64,000 bases of DNA from Pseudacidovorax sp. NFM-22 (GTDB lineage Bacteria; Pseudomonadota; Gammaproteobacteria; Burkholderiales; Burkholderiaceae_C): NCBI RefSeq assembly GCF_021401245.1, contig NZ_JACBFY010000003.1, forward strand, positions 558,001-622,000. The letters run 5' to 3'. A program made the translations under genes and the position numbers. Shown in pieces: positions 46,312 through 54,898 of this stretch (position 1 is its first letter; every line of letters starts with the position of its first letter). The notes beneath the pieces are model-generated. The model was not told the DNA's origin, did not search any database, and was given only the letters and a program-made list of their open reading frames with translations.

Positions 46312-48606
46312 ATGAAATTCCGCTTTCCCATCGTCATCATCGACGAGGACTTCCGCTCCGAGAACACCTCCGGACTGGGCATCCGCGCCCTGGCCCAGGC
46401 CATCGAAAGCGAAGGCTTCGAGGTGCTGGGCGTGACCAGCTATGGCGACCTGTCGCAGTTCGCGCAGCAGCAGAGCCGGGCGAGCGCCTTCATCCTGTCG
46501 ATCGACGACGAGGAATTCACCATCGGCCCGGACCTCGACCCGGCGGTACTGAACCTGCGCACCTTCATCGGCGAGGTGCGACGCAAGAACACCGACGTGC
46601 CGATCTACATCTACGGCGAGACCAAGACCAGCCGGCACCTGCCCAACGACATCCTGCGCGAGCTGCACGGCTTCATCCACATGTTCGAGGACACGCCGGA
46701 GTTCGTGGCCAAGCACATCATCCGCGAGGCCAAGAGCTACCTCGAGACGGTGCAGCCGCCCTTCTTCAAGGCGCTGATCGACTATGCGGAAGACGGCTCC
46801 TACTCGTGGCACTGCCCCGGCCACTCGGGCGGCGTGGCCTTCCTCAAGAGCCCCATCGGCCAGATGTTCCACCAGTTCTTCGGCGAGAACATGCTGCGCG
46901 CCGACGTCTGCAATGCGGTGGAAGAACTCGGCCAACTGCTGGACCACACCGGTCCCGTGGCGGCCAGCGAGCGCAACGCGGCCCGCATCTTCAACGCCGA
47001 CCACTGCTTCTTCGTCACCAACGGCACGTCCACGTCCAACAAGATGGTGTGGCACCACACGGTGGCGCCGGACGACGTGGTGGTGGTGGACCGCAACTGC
47101 CACAAGTCCATCCTGCACGCGATCATCATGACCGGCGCGATCCCGGTGTTCATGAAGCCCACGCGCAACCACTACGGCATCATCGGCCCGATCCCCAAGA
47201 GCGAGTTCGAGCCCGAGGCCATCAAGGCCAAGATCCGCGCCAACCCGCTGCTCAAGGACGTCGACGCCGACACCGTCAAGCCGCGCGTGCTCACGCTCAC
47301 GCAGTCCACCTACGACGGCGTGATCTACAACACCGAGACCATCAAGACGATGCTCGACGGCTACGTCGACACGCTGCACTTCGATGAGGCCTGGTTGCCG
47401 CACGCGGCTTTCCATCCCTTCTACGGGCCGTACCACGCGATGGGCAAGCGTCGCGCGCGGCCGAAGGAATCGCTGGTCTTTGCGACGCAGTCCACGCACA
47501 AGCTGCTGGCTGGTATCAGCCAGGCCAGCCATGTGCTGGTGCAGGATTCGCAGAACCGCCAGCTGGACCGGGACCTCTTCAACGAGGCCTACCTGATGCA
47601 TTCGTCCACCAGCCCGCAGTACGCCATCATCGCCAGCTGCGACGTGGCGGCCGCCATGATGGAGCCGCCCGGCGGCACCGCGCTGGTGGAAGAGAGCATC
47701 CTCGAAGCCCTGGACTTCCGCCGCGCCATGCGCAAGGTGGAAGAGGAGTTCGGCAAGGACGAATGGTGGTTCAAGGTCTGGGGCCCGGAACACCTGGTCG
47801 ACGAAGGCATCGGCCGCGCCGACGACTGGATCATCAAGGGCGAGACCCGCGCCGGCAACGGCGGCAAGAAGAACGGCGCGCGCAACTGGCACGGCTTCGG
47901 CAAGCTGGCGGATGGCTTCAACATGCTCGACCCGATCAAGTCGACCATCGTGACGCCCGGCCTGGACCTCGACGGCAAGTTCGCACCCACCGGCATCCCC
48001 GCCAGCATCGTCACCAAGTTCCTGGCCGAGCATGGCGTGATCGTGGAGAAGACGGGCCTCTACAGCTTCTTCATCATGTTCACCATCGGCATCACCAAGG
48101 GCCGCTGGAACACGCTGCTGACGGCGCTGCAGCAGTTCAAGGACGACTACGCCCGCAACCAACCGATGTGGCGCATCCTGCCGGAGTTCTGCCAGCAGCA
48201 TCCCATCTACGAGCGCATGGGCCTGCGCGACCTGTGCCAGCGCGTGCACGAGCTTTACGCCAAGTACGGCATCGCCCGACTGACCACCGAGATGTACCTG
48301 TCGGACCTGGAGCCGGCCATGAAGCCCAGCGAGGCCTTCGCCCATATCGCGCACCGCAAGACCGAGCGCGTGGAGATCGACCATCTCGAAGGCCGCATCA
48401 CCACCAGCCTGATCACGCCGTACCCGCCCGGCATTCCGCTGCTGATCCCGGGTGAGGTCTTCAACAAGAAGATCGTGGACTACCTGAAGTTCGCGCGCCA
48501 GTTCAACCTGGAGTGCCCGGGGTTCGAAACCGACATCCACGGCCTGGTCGCCCGCGTGGACGAGAAGGGCAAGAAGCGTTACTACGCGGATTGCGTCAAG
48601 CGCTGA
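46312..48606 (+). CDS. Arginine/lysine/ornithine decarboxylase (large, fold type I)
   Basis: A 764-residue PLP decarboxylase of the bacterial Arg/Lys/Orn group, removing the carboxyl group to give agmatine, cadaverine or putrescine. Domains: N-terminal wing (FPIVIIDEDFRSENTSGLG), PLP domain with CPGHSGG and VVVDRNCHKSILHA, LHFDEAWL, and the Schiff base Lys397 in QSTHKLLAG; then a C-terminal domain with LITPYPPGIPLLIPGE. Substrate specificity cannot be decided by eye, so no symbol. The ATG follows CCGGAG. Acid resistance or polyamine supply are possible roles. Confidence 0.95.
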   Translation: MKFRFPIVIIDEDFRSENTSGLGIRALAQAIESEGFEVLGVTSYGDLSQFAQQQSRASAFILSIDDEEFTIGPDLDPAVLNLRTFIGEVRRKNTDVPIYIYGETKTSRHLPNDILRELHGFIHMFEDTPEFVAKHIIREAKSYLETVQPPFFKALIDYAEDGSYSWHCPGHSGGVAFLKSPIGQMFHQFFGENMLRADVCNAVEELGQLLDHTGPVAASERNAARIFNADHCFFVTNGTSTSNKMVWHHTVAPDDVVVVDRNCHKSILHAIIMTGAIPVFMKPTRNHYGIIGPIPKSEFEPEAIKAKIRANPLLKDVDADTVKPRVLTLTQSTYDGVIYNTETIKTMLDGYVDTLHFDEAWLPHAAFHPFYGPYHAMGKRRARPKESLVFATQSTHKLLAGISQASHVLVQDSQNRQLDRDLFNEAYLMHSSTSPQYAIIASCDVAAAMMEPPGGTALVEESILEALDFRRAMRKVEEEFGKDEWWFKVWGPEHLVDEGIGRADDWIIKGETRAGNGGKKNGARNWHGFGKLADGFNMLDPIKSTIVTPGLDLDGKFAPTGIPASIVTKFLAEHGVIVEKTGLYSFFIMFTIGITKGRWNTLLTALQQFKDDYARNQPMWRILPEFCQQHPIYERMGLRDLCQRVHELYAKYGIARLTTEMYLSDLEPAMKPSEAFAHIAHRKTERVEIDHLEGRITTSLITPYPPGIPLLIPGEVFNKKIVDYLKFARQFNLECPGFETDIHGLVARVDEKGKKRYYADCVKR

Positions 48607-48619
48607 GCCTGGGCGAGAC

Positions 48620-48647
48620 GGCGCGCAGCTCTGGAGCGCTGCGCGCC
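48620..48647. terminator. GC hairpin between convergent genes
   Basis: GGCGCGCAGC (48620-48629), 8-base loop, GCTGCGCGCC (48638-48647), just after the decarboxylase stop. No T tract, so it is a weak or factor-assisted terminator at best. Confidence 0.5.
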
Positions 48648-48651
48648 CCCG

Positions 48652-49518
48652 TCATCCGAACCGCAGTGCCATCACGCCGCCGACCACCACGGCGGTGCCG
48701 AGGGCGCGCTGCAGGCCGAAGCGCTCCCGCAGCCACAGCGTGCCGATGAGCGCGGCGAAAAGCACCGAGGTCTCGCGCAGTGCCGCCACCACCGCCACGG
48801 GCGCCCGCGTCATGGCCCAGAGCGCGATGCCGTAGCTGGCCAGCGAGGCCGCCGTGCCCAGCCACGCCACACCCAGACGGCCACGCATGTAGGCGAGAGC
48901 ATCACGCCGCCCCTGCGGACCGCGCCGCCACAGCACCAGCAGCATGAAGGGCAGGCCGTCGAAGACGAAGAGCAGGGCGACGTAGGCGGCGGCGTTGCCG
49001 CTGGCCCGCACGCCGAGGCCGTCGATCACGGTGTAGAGCGCGATGATGCAGGCGTTGGCCAGCGCGAAGCCCAGGGCCTTGCCGCGGTGCCCCGAGCTGT
49101 GCAGATGACCGGGTGACAGGCCGAGCGTGAGCACGCCCACACAGATGCCCGCCACACCGAACCACGCAAATGCCGAAAGACGCTCGCCCATCACGGCAAG
49201 GCTGCTGAGGGCCACCAGCAGTGGTGCACTGCCGCGCATCACCGGATAGGCCAGCCCCAGGTCGCCGTGCTTGTACGCGCCGGCCAGGGCCACGTAGTAG
49301 CCCACATGGATCACCACCGAGGCGGCCAGATAAGGCCACGAAGCGGCGGCCGGCAGGCCGGTGAAGGCCAGGATGGGCAGCGCGATGAACAGTCCGAGGC
49401 TGTGGATCAGTGCGGTGTCCAGCGACTTGTCCGACGCCGACTTGATGAGTGCATTCCAGCTGGCATGGAGCACGGCGCCGAACAGCACGGCCAGCGCGAC
49501 GGGGCCTGTCAGCGTCAT
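48652..49518 (-). CDS. EamA/DMT family permease
   Basis: A 288-residue drug/metabolite transporter with ten hydrophobic segments in two EamA halves (first ALAVLFGAVLHASWNALIKS, second ALGFALANACIIALYTVIDG). The helix-end motif LAYPVMRGSAPLLVALSSL is typical. Its ATG overlaps the HD oxygenase stop (ATGA), so it is translationally coupled to a phosphonate enzyme and may move an amine, phosphonate or product across the inner membrane (inference). Direction cannot be read from sequence. It is the last gene of the leftward arm. Confidence 0.88.
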   Translation of the reverse strand: MTLTGPVALAVLFGAVLHASWNALIKSASDKSLDTALIHSLGLFIALPILAFTGLPAAASWPYLAASVVIHVGYYVALAGAYKHGDLGLAYPVMRGSAPLLVALSSLAVMGERLSAFAWFGVAGICVGVLTLGLSPGHLHSSGHRGKALGFALANACIIALYTVIDGLGVRASGNAAAYVALLFVFDGLPFMLLVLWRRGPQGRRDALAYMRGRLGVAWLGTAASLASYGIALWAMTRAPVAVVAALRETSVLFAALIGTLWLRERFGLQRALGTAVVVGGVMALRFG

Positions 49519-50069
49519 GCGCCTCGGGCCAGCATGCAGCGACGCGCGCGCGCCAGATAGTGCGGCAGGTCGGGGGTGGCGAGGTCGGCCTGCTTGGCCG
49601 CATCGTCCCACAGCCGGAGGCGGATCGCGTCCTGCGCATGCGGGCGCTGCATGAAGCGCAAGGCTTCTTCGTCGCTGAATACGCCGCCCTGCAGAACCAG
49701 GCTGCGCTTGGAGTCGTCCGAGAGGGCCGCCCAGTAGTCCTGACGGGTCGCGCACAGGTAGCGCTTGGCGTCGACGTGCCAGGCAATGGCGTCGAGGACG
49801 CGGTCCGGAAAGAGTCCGCGCAGGAAGGGCAGGGCATGGAACTGGTGCCGGTCGTCGATGCCGCGCAGCGTGGGCGTCTCGCCCTGGTCGTTGAGCAGGT
49901 GGCCGATGTCGTGCAAGAGGGCAGCTGTGACGAGCGCGTCGTCGGCACCTTCCTGCTCGGCCAGCCAGGCGCTCTGCAGCGCATGTTCCAACTGGGTCAC
50001 GGGTTCGCCGCTGTACTGCTCGGCGCCGCGGCGTGCGAAGAGGTTCTCGATGTCGTGCAGGGTCAGCAT
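49515..50069 (-). CDS. Phosphonate-associated HD-domain oxygenase, PhnZ-like
   Basis: A 184-residue HD-fold protein of the type found in phosphonate clusters (TIGR03276-like). It resembles PhnZ, the mixed-valent di-iron oxygenase that splits (R)-1-hydroxy-2-aminoethylphosphonate into glycine and phosphate. Tyr19, Glu22 and His29 keep the Y-x2-E-x6-H spacing of the PhnZ substrate/iron site; His53-Asp54 with His57 is the HD core (LLHDIGH), with His75 and His98 further on. No phnY hydroxylase gene is in view. It follows the GntR gene by 7 bases and overlaps the permease gene. Confidence 0.84.
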   Translation of the reverse strand: MLTLHDIENLFARRGAEQYSGEPVTQLEHALQSAWLAEQEGADDALVTAALLHDIGHLLNDQGETPTLRGIDDRHQFHALPFLRGLFPDRVLDAIAWHVDAKRYLCATRQDYWAALSDDSKRSLVLQGGVFSDEEALRFMQRPHAQDAIRLRLWDDAAKQADLATPDLPHYLARARRCMLARGA

Positions 50070-50076
50070 GGAGGCC

Positions 50077-50814
50077 TCATGACGCGGCGAGCGAGGCAGC
50101 GCCGCTGCCCGTGGTCGAGCCGCGCTGTTTCTCCCAGTTGAGGCGCGTGCGCTCGCGGCTGTTCATCACGTGCTGGTACATGGCCTGGCCCGCTGCCTCC
50201 GGGTCGCCGAAGGCGATGGCCTTGAGGATGGCGCGATGCTCGCGCGAGTAGACGGCCATCGATTCGTCGGTGAGGTTCTGCCGGCGGAACAGCGACAGCT
50301 CGTTCACCAGCTTGCGGTAGGTGGCGACCAGCTTGGCGTTGCCGGCCAGCTCCAGCAGGCGGTCATGGAAGGCGAGGTTGAAGCGGTGGTAGTCCTTGGC
50401 GTCGCCCGCTTTCACCGCCTGGTCCATGGCATCGACCAGCTGCCGCAGTTCGCGCACCTGGGCGGGGGTCGCCGTCTCGGCCAGCTTGCGGCCCACATAG
50501 AGGTCCATCACGGCACGCACCTCGAAGATCTCCAGCGCTTCCTCGATGGGCACGTCGCGCACGAACACGCCGCGGTTCTTCTCGGTGCGCACCAGGCCGC
50601 CTTCCTCCAGCATGCGGAAGGCCTCGCGCACCGGTCCGCGTGAGACGCCCAGCTGGTCGGCCAGCGTGGCCTCGGTGAGCTTGGCGCCGGGGCCGAGTTC
50701 GCCGTCCAGGATCATGCGTTCGATCTCGGCCTGCACCACATTCGCCAGCGAATGGCACTGAAGCTGTGCGATGACGGGATGGGAAGAGACCTTCTTGGCA
50801 GGGGCGGCAGGCAT
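50077..50814 (-). CDS. GntR-family (FCD/FadR-type) regulator of the phosphonate cluster
   Basis: A 245-residue regulator. The N-terminal winged helix (about 20-90) has GAKLTEATLADQLGVSRGPV and REAFRMLEEGGLV; the FCD domain (about 95-220) has EVRAVMDLYVGRKLAE, FHDRLLELAGNAKLVATY and EHRAILKAI with the metal-type His/Asp pattern. The gene is divergent from the transporter genes and heads the leftward arm, as phnR-type regulators do. A palindrome upstream (50838-50873) is a likely operator; the effector is probably a phosphonate or its breakdown product. Confidence 0.9.
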   Translation of the reverse strand: MPAAPAKKVSSHPVIAQLQCHSLANVVQAEIERMILDGELGPGAKLTEATLADQLGVSRGPVREAFRMLEEGGLVRTEKNRGVFVRDVPIEEALEIFEVRAVMDLYVGRKLAETATPAQVRELRQLVDAMDQAVKAGDAKDYHRFNLAFHDRLLELAGNAKLVATYRKLVNELSLFRRQNLTDESMAVYSREHRAILKAIAFGDPEAAGQAMYQHVMNSRERTRLNWEKQRGSTTGSGAASLAAS

Positions 50815-50837
50815 GGCGCGATGGTAGGTTCGAGAGC

Positions 50838-50873
50838 GTAGATTGTCTACGATCTACAAATAACAATAGACAA
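50838..50873. promoter_or_regulatory. Candidate GntR operator, phosphonate divergent region
   Basis: GTAGAT-N8-ATCTAC (50838-50857) is a perfect 6-bp-arm palindrome, containing TTGTCTACGA, which fits the FCD half-site form TNGTNNACNA. A second inverted pair, TTGTCTA (50843-50849) and TAGACAA (50867-50873), overlaps it. It is AT-rich against its surroundings and stands 24 bases from the GntR start. Confidence 0.55.
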
Positions 50874-50972
50874 AGAGGTGGAGCAGGCCCCGATTTTGCT
50901 TGGCGACCGTGTCACGAAGATGTCGTTTCGCGGCGGCACATTCGCCCGGTCATTTCATCGAGGAGCCTGCCC

Positions 50973-52010
50973 ATGCACTTTTCCGTCAAGACCATCGCGA
51001 CCGCCCTCATCGGCCTGGCCGCCACCGGCGCGGCCTTCGCGCAAAAGACCCAGCTGACGGTCTACACCGCGCTGGAGACCGACCAGCTCAAGGCCTACCA
51101 GAGTGCCTTCAACAAGGTCGAGCCCGACATCGAGATCAAGTGGGTGCGGGACTCCACCGGCGTGATCACTGCCAAGCTGCTGGCCGAGAAGGCCAACCCG
51201 CAGGCCGATGTGGTGTGGGGCGTGGCCGCCTCCAGCATGGCGCTGTTCGACAAGCAGGGCATGCTCGAGCCCTATGCGCCGTTGAACCTCGACGCGGTGA
51301 TGCCGCAGTACCGCGACAAGAAGAACCCGCCCGCCTGGGTCGGCATGGATGTGTTCGGTGCCGTCGTGTGCTTCAACACGGTCGAGGCCAAGAAGAAGAA
51401 CATTCCCATCCCCACCACCTGGAAGGACCTCACCAAGCCCGAGTACAAAGGCCAGGTGGTGATGCCCAACCCGGCCTCGTCGGGCACCGGCTACTTCGAC
51501 GTCGCGGCCTGGCTGCAACTGTGGGGCGACGACGCCGGCAAGGGCGGCGGCTGGAAGTACATGGATGCGCTGCACGAGAACATCGCGCAGTACACGCATT
51601 CCGGCTCCAAGCCCTGCAACATGGCGGCCTCCGGCGAGTACGTGGCGGGCATCTCCTTCGAATACCGCGGCTACACCAACAAGGCCAAGGGTGCGCCCAT
51701 CGAGCTGGTGTTCCCCAAGGAGGGCCTGGGCTGGGACCTTGAGGCCGTCGGCATCTACAAAGGCACGAAGAAGCTGGACGCTGCCAAGAGGCTGGCGAAC
51801 TGGGCGACGTCGAAGGACGCCATGCTGCTCTACGGCAAGAATTTCGCCGTGACTGCCCAGCCGGGCGTGGCTCCCAAGCTGGCGGGCATCCCCGACGACT
51901 ACGAGGCCCGCCTGATCAAGATGGACTTCGAGAAGTCGGCCACCAACCGCGAGCGCACCCTGGCCGAGTGGACGCGCCGCTACGACGCCAAGAGCGAGGC
52001 GAAGAAGTGA
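50973..52010 (+). CDS. phnS: Phosphonate (2-aminoethylphosphonate-type) ABC substrate-binding protein
   Basis: A 345-residue periplasmic binding protein of the Fe/spermidine-like cluster D group that serves 2-AEP transport. The signal peptide is [19 protein letters not shown]. The mature domain reads [60 protein letters not shown] and [15 protein letters not shown], the last close to known phosphonate-binding members. It is followed directly by ATPase and permease genes. The real ligand could be another aminophosphonate. Confidence 0.87.
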   Translation: MHFSVKTIATALIGLAATGAAFAQKTQLTVYTALETDQLKAYQSAFNKVEPDIEIKWVRDSTGVITAKLLAEKANPQADVVWGVAASSMALFDKQGMLEPYAPLNLDAVMPQYRDKKNPPAWVGMDVFGAVVCFNTVEAKKKNIPIPTTWKDLTKPEYKGQVVMPNPASSGTGYFDVAAWLQLWGDDAGKGGGWKYMDALHENIAQYTHSGSKPCNMAASGEYVAGISFEYRGYTNKAKGAPIELVFPKEGLGWDLEAVGIYKGTKKLDAAKRLANWATSKDAMLLYGKNFAVTAQPGVAPKLAGIPDDYEARLIKMDFEKSATNRERTLAEWTRRYDAKSEAKK

Positions 52011-53176
52011 TGACCGCGCCGGCGCATGCCTATGCGGCCGACCGCAGCGTGGGTGCTGCGCCGGCGCCGCTGTCCCTGGTCGAAAGCGTGCCCCAGCCCG
52101 ACTACCTGCGGCTGCAGGGCGTGCACAAGCGCTTCGGCACCTTCACGGCGCTGGAGTCCATCGACCTGACCATTCCGCAAGGCGAGCTGGTGTGCTTTCT
52201 CGGCCCCTCGGGCTGCGGCAAGACCACCTTGCTGCGCATCATCGCGGGGCTGGAAGTGCAGACGGGTGGCCAGCTTTGGCAGAGCGGCACCGACATCTCG
52301 CGCCTGCCGCCGGCCCAGCGCGACTACGGCATCGTCTTCCAGTCCTATGCGCTCTTTCCCAACCTGAGCATCGCGGACAACGTGGCGTACGGGCTGGTCA
52401 ACCAGCGGCGCCCGCGCAAGGCCATCGCCGCGCGTGTCGATGAGCTGCTGCAGCTCGTGGGCCTGCCCGGCAGCGGCGGCAAGTACCCGGCGCAGATGTC
52501 CGGCGGCCAGCAGCAGCGGGTGGCGCTGGCGCGCGCACTGGCCGCCTCGCCGGGCCTGCTGCTGCTGGACGAGCCGCTGTCGGCGCTCGACGCCATCGTG
52601 CGGGTGCACCTGCGCAACGAGATCCGTGCGCTGCAGCGGCGGCTGGGCGTGACCACCATCATGGTGACGCACGACCAGGAAGAGGCCCTGTCCATTGCCG
52701 ACCGCATCGTGGTGATGAACCACGGCGTGATCGAGCAGGTGGGCACGCCGTTGCAGGTCTACCGCGAGCCCGCGACGCCCTTCGTGGCCGAGTTCGTTGG
52801 CAAGGTCAACCGGCTGCCCGCCGTGGCCGAGGGCGGGCGCTGGTTCCGGTGTGGCGACCGGCGCTGGCAGGTGGAGCCCGGCCATGGGGCGGAGTACCGC
52901 GCGGGCCGCGAGGTGATGCTCTACCTGCGTCCGGAAGACCGCGCGATGACCGGCTTCGATGCCGACCATCCGGGCCTGTGCACGGGCACGGTGGCGCACA
53001 TCGAGTTCCTGGGTGGCAACTGCCTCGCCGAGCTGGTGGTGGAAGGGCTGCCCGAGCCGCTGCAGCTGCAGTTCTCGCTCAACCAGATGGACGAGTTCGG
53101 CGTGCAGCAGGGCCGTCGGTTGCGCTTCGCGCTGCGGCTGGACCGGCTGCGCGCCTTCCCCGCGACGGAGGCCTGA
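52010..53176 (+). CDS. phnT: Phosphonate ABC transporter ATP-binding protein
   Basis: A 388-residue ATPase of the 2-AEP importer type. After a 35-residue N-terminal extension, the ATP domain has Walker [10 protein letters not shown] (about 82-90), signature [15 protein letters not shown], Walker [13 protein letters not shown] and H-loop VTHDQEEA, followed by a TOBE-like C-terminal domain (about 270-388). The ATG overlaps the previous stop by one base (TGATG), so it is coupled. The protein should bind the single large permease encoded next. Confidence 0.92.
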   Translation: MTAPAHAYAADRSVGAAPAPLSLVESVPQPDYLRLQGVHKRFGTFTALESIDLTIPQGELVCFLGPSGCGKTTLLRIIAGLEVQTGGQLWQSGTDISRLPPAQRDYGIVFQSYALFPNLSIADNVAYGLVNQRRPRKAIAARVDELLQLVGLPGSGGKYPAQMSGGQQQRVALARALAASPGLLLLDEPLSALDAIVRVHLRNEIRALQRRLGVTTIMVTHDQEEALSIADRIVVMNHGVIEQVGTPLQVYREPATPFVAEFVGKVNRLPAVAEGGRWFRCGDRRWQVEPGHGAEYRAGREVMLYLRPEDRAMTGFDADHPGLCTGTVAHIEFLGGNCLAELVVEGLPEPLQLQFSLNQMDEFGVQQGRRLRFALRLDRLRAFPATEA

Positions 53177-53178
53177 AC

Positions 53179-54879
53179 GTGCAGACCGCGATCCGCCTGC
53201 CGGCCGTCCGGCTGCATGTGCACTGGAGCGACCGTGTGGCGCACTTGCTGCTGGTGGCCGTGGCGCTGTTGCTGGTCATCGGCCTGCTGTTGCCCTTGGG
53301 CGCCATCCTGTCGCAGGCGTTGCAGCAGACCGAGGAGCGCTCGGGCTGGGGCCACTTCCGCGCCTACCTCGCATCGCCCGCCTTGCTGGGCAGCCTCTGG
53401 AACAGCCTGTGGGTGTCCGCACTGGTGACGACCCTCGTGATCCCGCTGGCCTTCGGCTTCGCCTATGCGCTCATGCGCAGCTGCATGCCCGCCAAGGGCC
53501 TGCTGCGCAGCATCACGCTGCTGCCCCTGCTTGCGCCTTCGCTGCTGTCGGCCATCTCGCTGATCTACTGGTTCGGCAACCAGGGCGCGGCCAAGGGGCT
53601 GTGGCAGGCGCTGGGCTTCGACAGCATCTATGGCGCGCCGGGCATCGTGCTCGCGGAATGCTTCGCCACCTTCCCGCATGCGCTGATGATCCTGGTGACG
53701 GCGCTGTCGCTGGCCGACGCACGGCTCTATGAAGCCGCTGATGCGATGGGCACCCGCACCCTGCGGCGCTTCTTCACCATCACGCTCCCGGGCGCGAAGT
53801 ACGGGCTGATCTCCGCCGCGCTGGTCGTGTTCACCCTGGTCATCACCGATTTCGGCATCCCGAAGGTCGTCGGCGGCAACTTCAACGTGCTCGCCACCGA
53901 CGTGTTCAAGCTGGTGATCGGCCAGCAGGACTTCCAGCGTGGCGCCGTCGTGGCCCTGCTGCTGCTGGCACCCGCGCTGCTCACCTTCACGGTCGATCAC
54001 CTGGTGCAGCGCAAGCAGACGGCCATGCTCACGGCGCGCGCAGTGGCGCTGACGCCCCGGCCGGCCAAGGGCTTCGATGCGGCCATGACCGCCTACTGCC
54101 TGCTCGTCTGCGCACTGATGGTGGCGATGTTCGGCATGGCGGTCTTCGCTTCCTTTGCCAAGCTGTGGCCCTACAACCTCACGCCCAGCCTCGACCATTA
54201 CGTCGCCGGCATCGTCGACGCCGAGCTGGGCGGCGCGGTGCTCAACAGCCTGCTGCTCGCCGCCTGCACGTCCGTGGTCGGCACGGCCGTGGTGTTCTGC
54301 GGCGCCTACCTGCTGGAGAAGACGCGCGGCCTGGATGTGCTGCGTCCCGTGATCCGGCTGATGGCCATGCTGCCCATGGCGGTGCCGGGGCTGGTGCTGG
54401 GCCTGGGCTACATCTTCTTCTTCAACGCGCCGTGGAACCCGCTCAACGGCCTGTACCAGACCATGGGGCTGCTGGTGCTGTGCACGGTGGTGCACTTCTA
54501 CACGACGGGTCACCTGACGATGGTCACGGCGCTGAAGGCCATCGACGGCGAGTTCGAGGCCGTCGCCGCCTCGCTCAAGGTGCCGGTGTTCACCACCGTG
54601 CGCCGCGTCACGCTGCCGATCTGCCTGCCGGTGCTGCTGGACGTGTCGCGCTACTTCTTCATCAACGCGATGACCACCATCTCGGCGGTCGTCTTCCTGT
54701 ACTCGCCCGAGACGCGTCTGGCTTCCGTCGCCATCCTCAACCTCGACGAGGCCGGCGAGATCGGCGCTGCCGCGGCCATGGCGGTGCTGATCGCCGGGAC
54801 CTCGGCGACCGTGAACGTGCTGTACCTGCTGCTCGGCCGCTGGGTGGACCGCCGCACCCAGCGCTGGCGGCTGCGATGA
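53179..54879 (+). CDS. phnU: Phosphonate ABC transporter permease (two fused halves)
   Basis: A 566-residue membrane protein with two permease modules, about twelve helices. Both EAA loops are visible: EAADAMGTRTLRRFFTITLP in the first half and EAVAASLKVPVFTTVRRVTL in the second. This fused form is normal in the Fe/putrescine-type importers. The GTG at 53179 stands 2 bases after the ATPase stop; no ATG precedes the first helix. It completes the three-gene importer, and the FAD enzyme gene follows after 19 bases. Confidence 0.91.
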   Translation: MQTAIRLPAVRLHVHWSDRVAHLLLVAVALLLVIGLLLPLGAILSQALQQTEERSGWGHFRAYLASPALLGSLWNSLWVSALVTTLVIPLAFGFAYALMRSCMPAKGLLRSITLLPLLAPSLLSAISLIYWFGNQGAAKGLWQALGFDSIYGAPGIVLAECFATFPHALMILVTALSLADARLYEAADAMGTRTLRRFFTITLPGAKYGLISAALVVFTLVITDFGIPKVVGGNFNVLATDVFKLVIGQQDFQRGAVVALLLLAPALLTFTVDHLVQRKQTAMLTARAVALTPRPAKGFDAAMTAYCLLVCALMVAMFGMAVFASFAKLWPYNLTPSLDHYVAGIVDAELGGAVLNSLLLAACTSVVGTAVVFCGAYLLEKTRGLDVLRPVIRLMAMLPMAVPGLVLGLGYIFFFNAPWNPLNGLYQTMGLLVLCTVVHFYTTGHLTMVTALKAIDGEFEAVAASLKVPVFTTVRRVTLPICLPVLLDVSRYFFINAMTTISAVVFLYSPETRLASVAILNLDEAGEIGAAAAMAVLIAGTSATVNVLYLLLGRWVDRRTQRWRLR

Positions 54880-54898
54880 GCCGAAGGACCTCCAACGA

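Noticed and set aside
46246-48540. 764-codon minus-strand frame opposite the decarboxylase
   Set aside because: Same effect as above; the plus strand has the full PLP enzyme with catalytic Lys.
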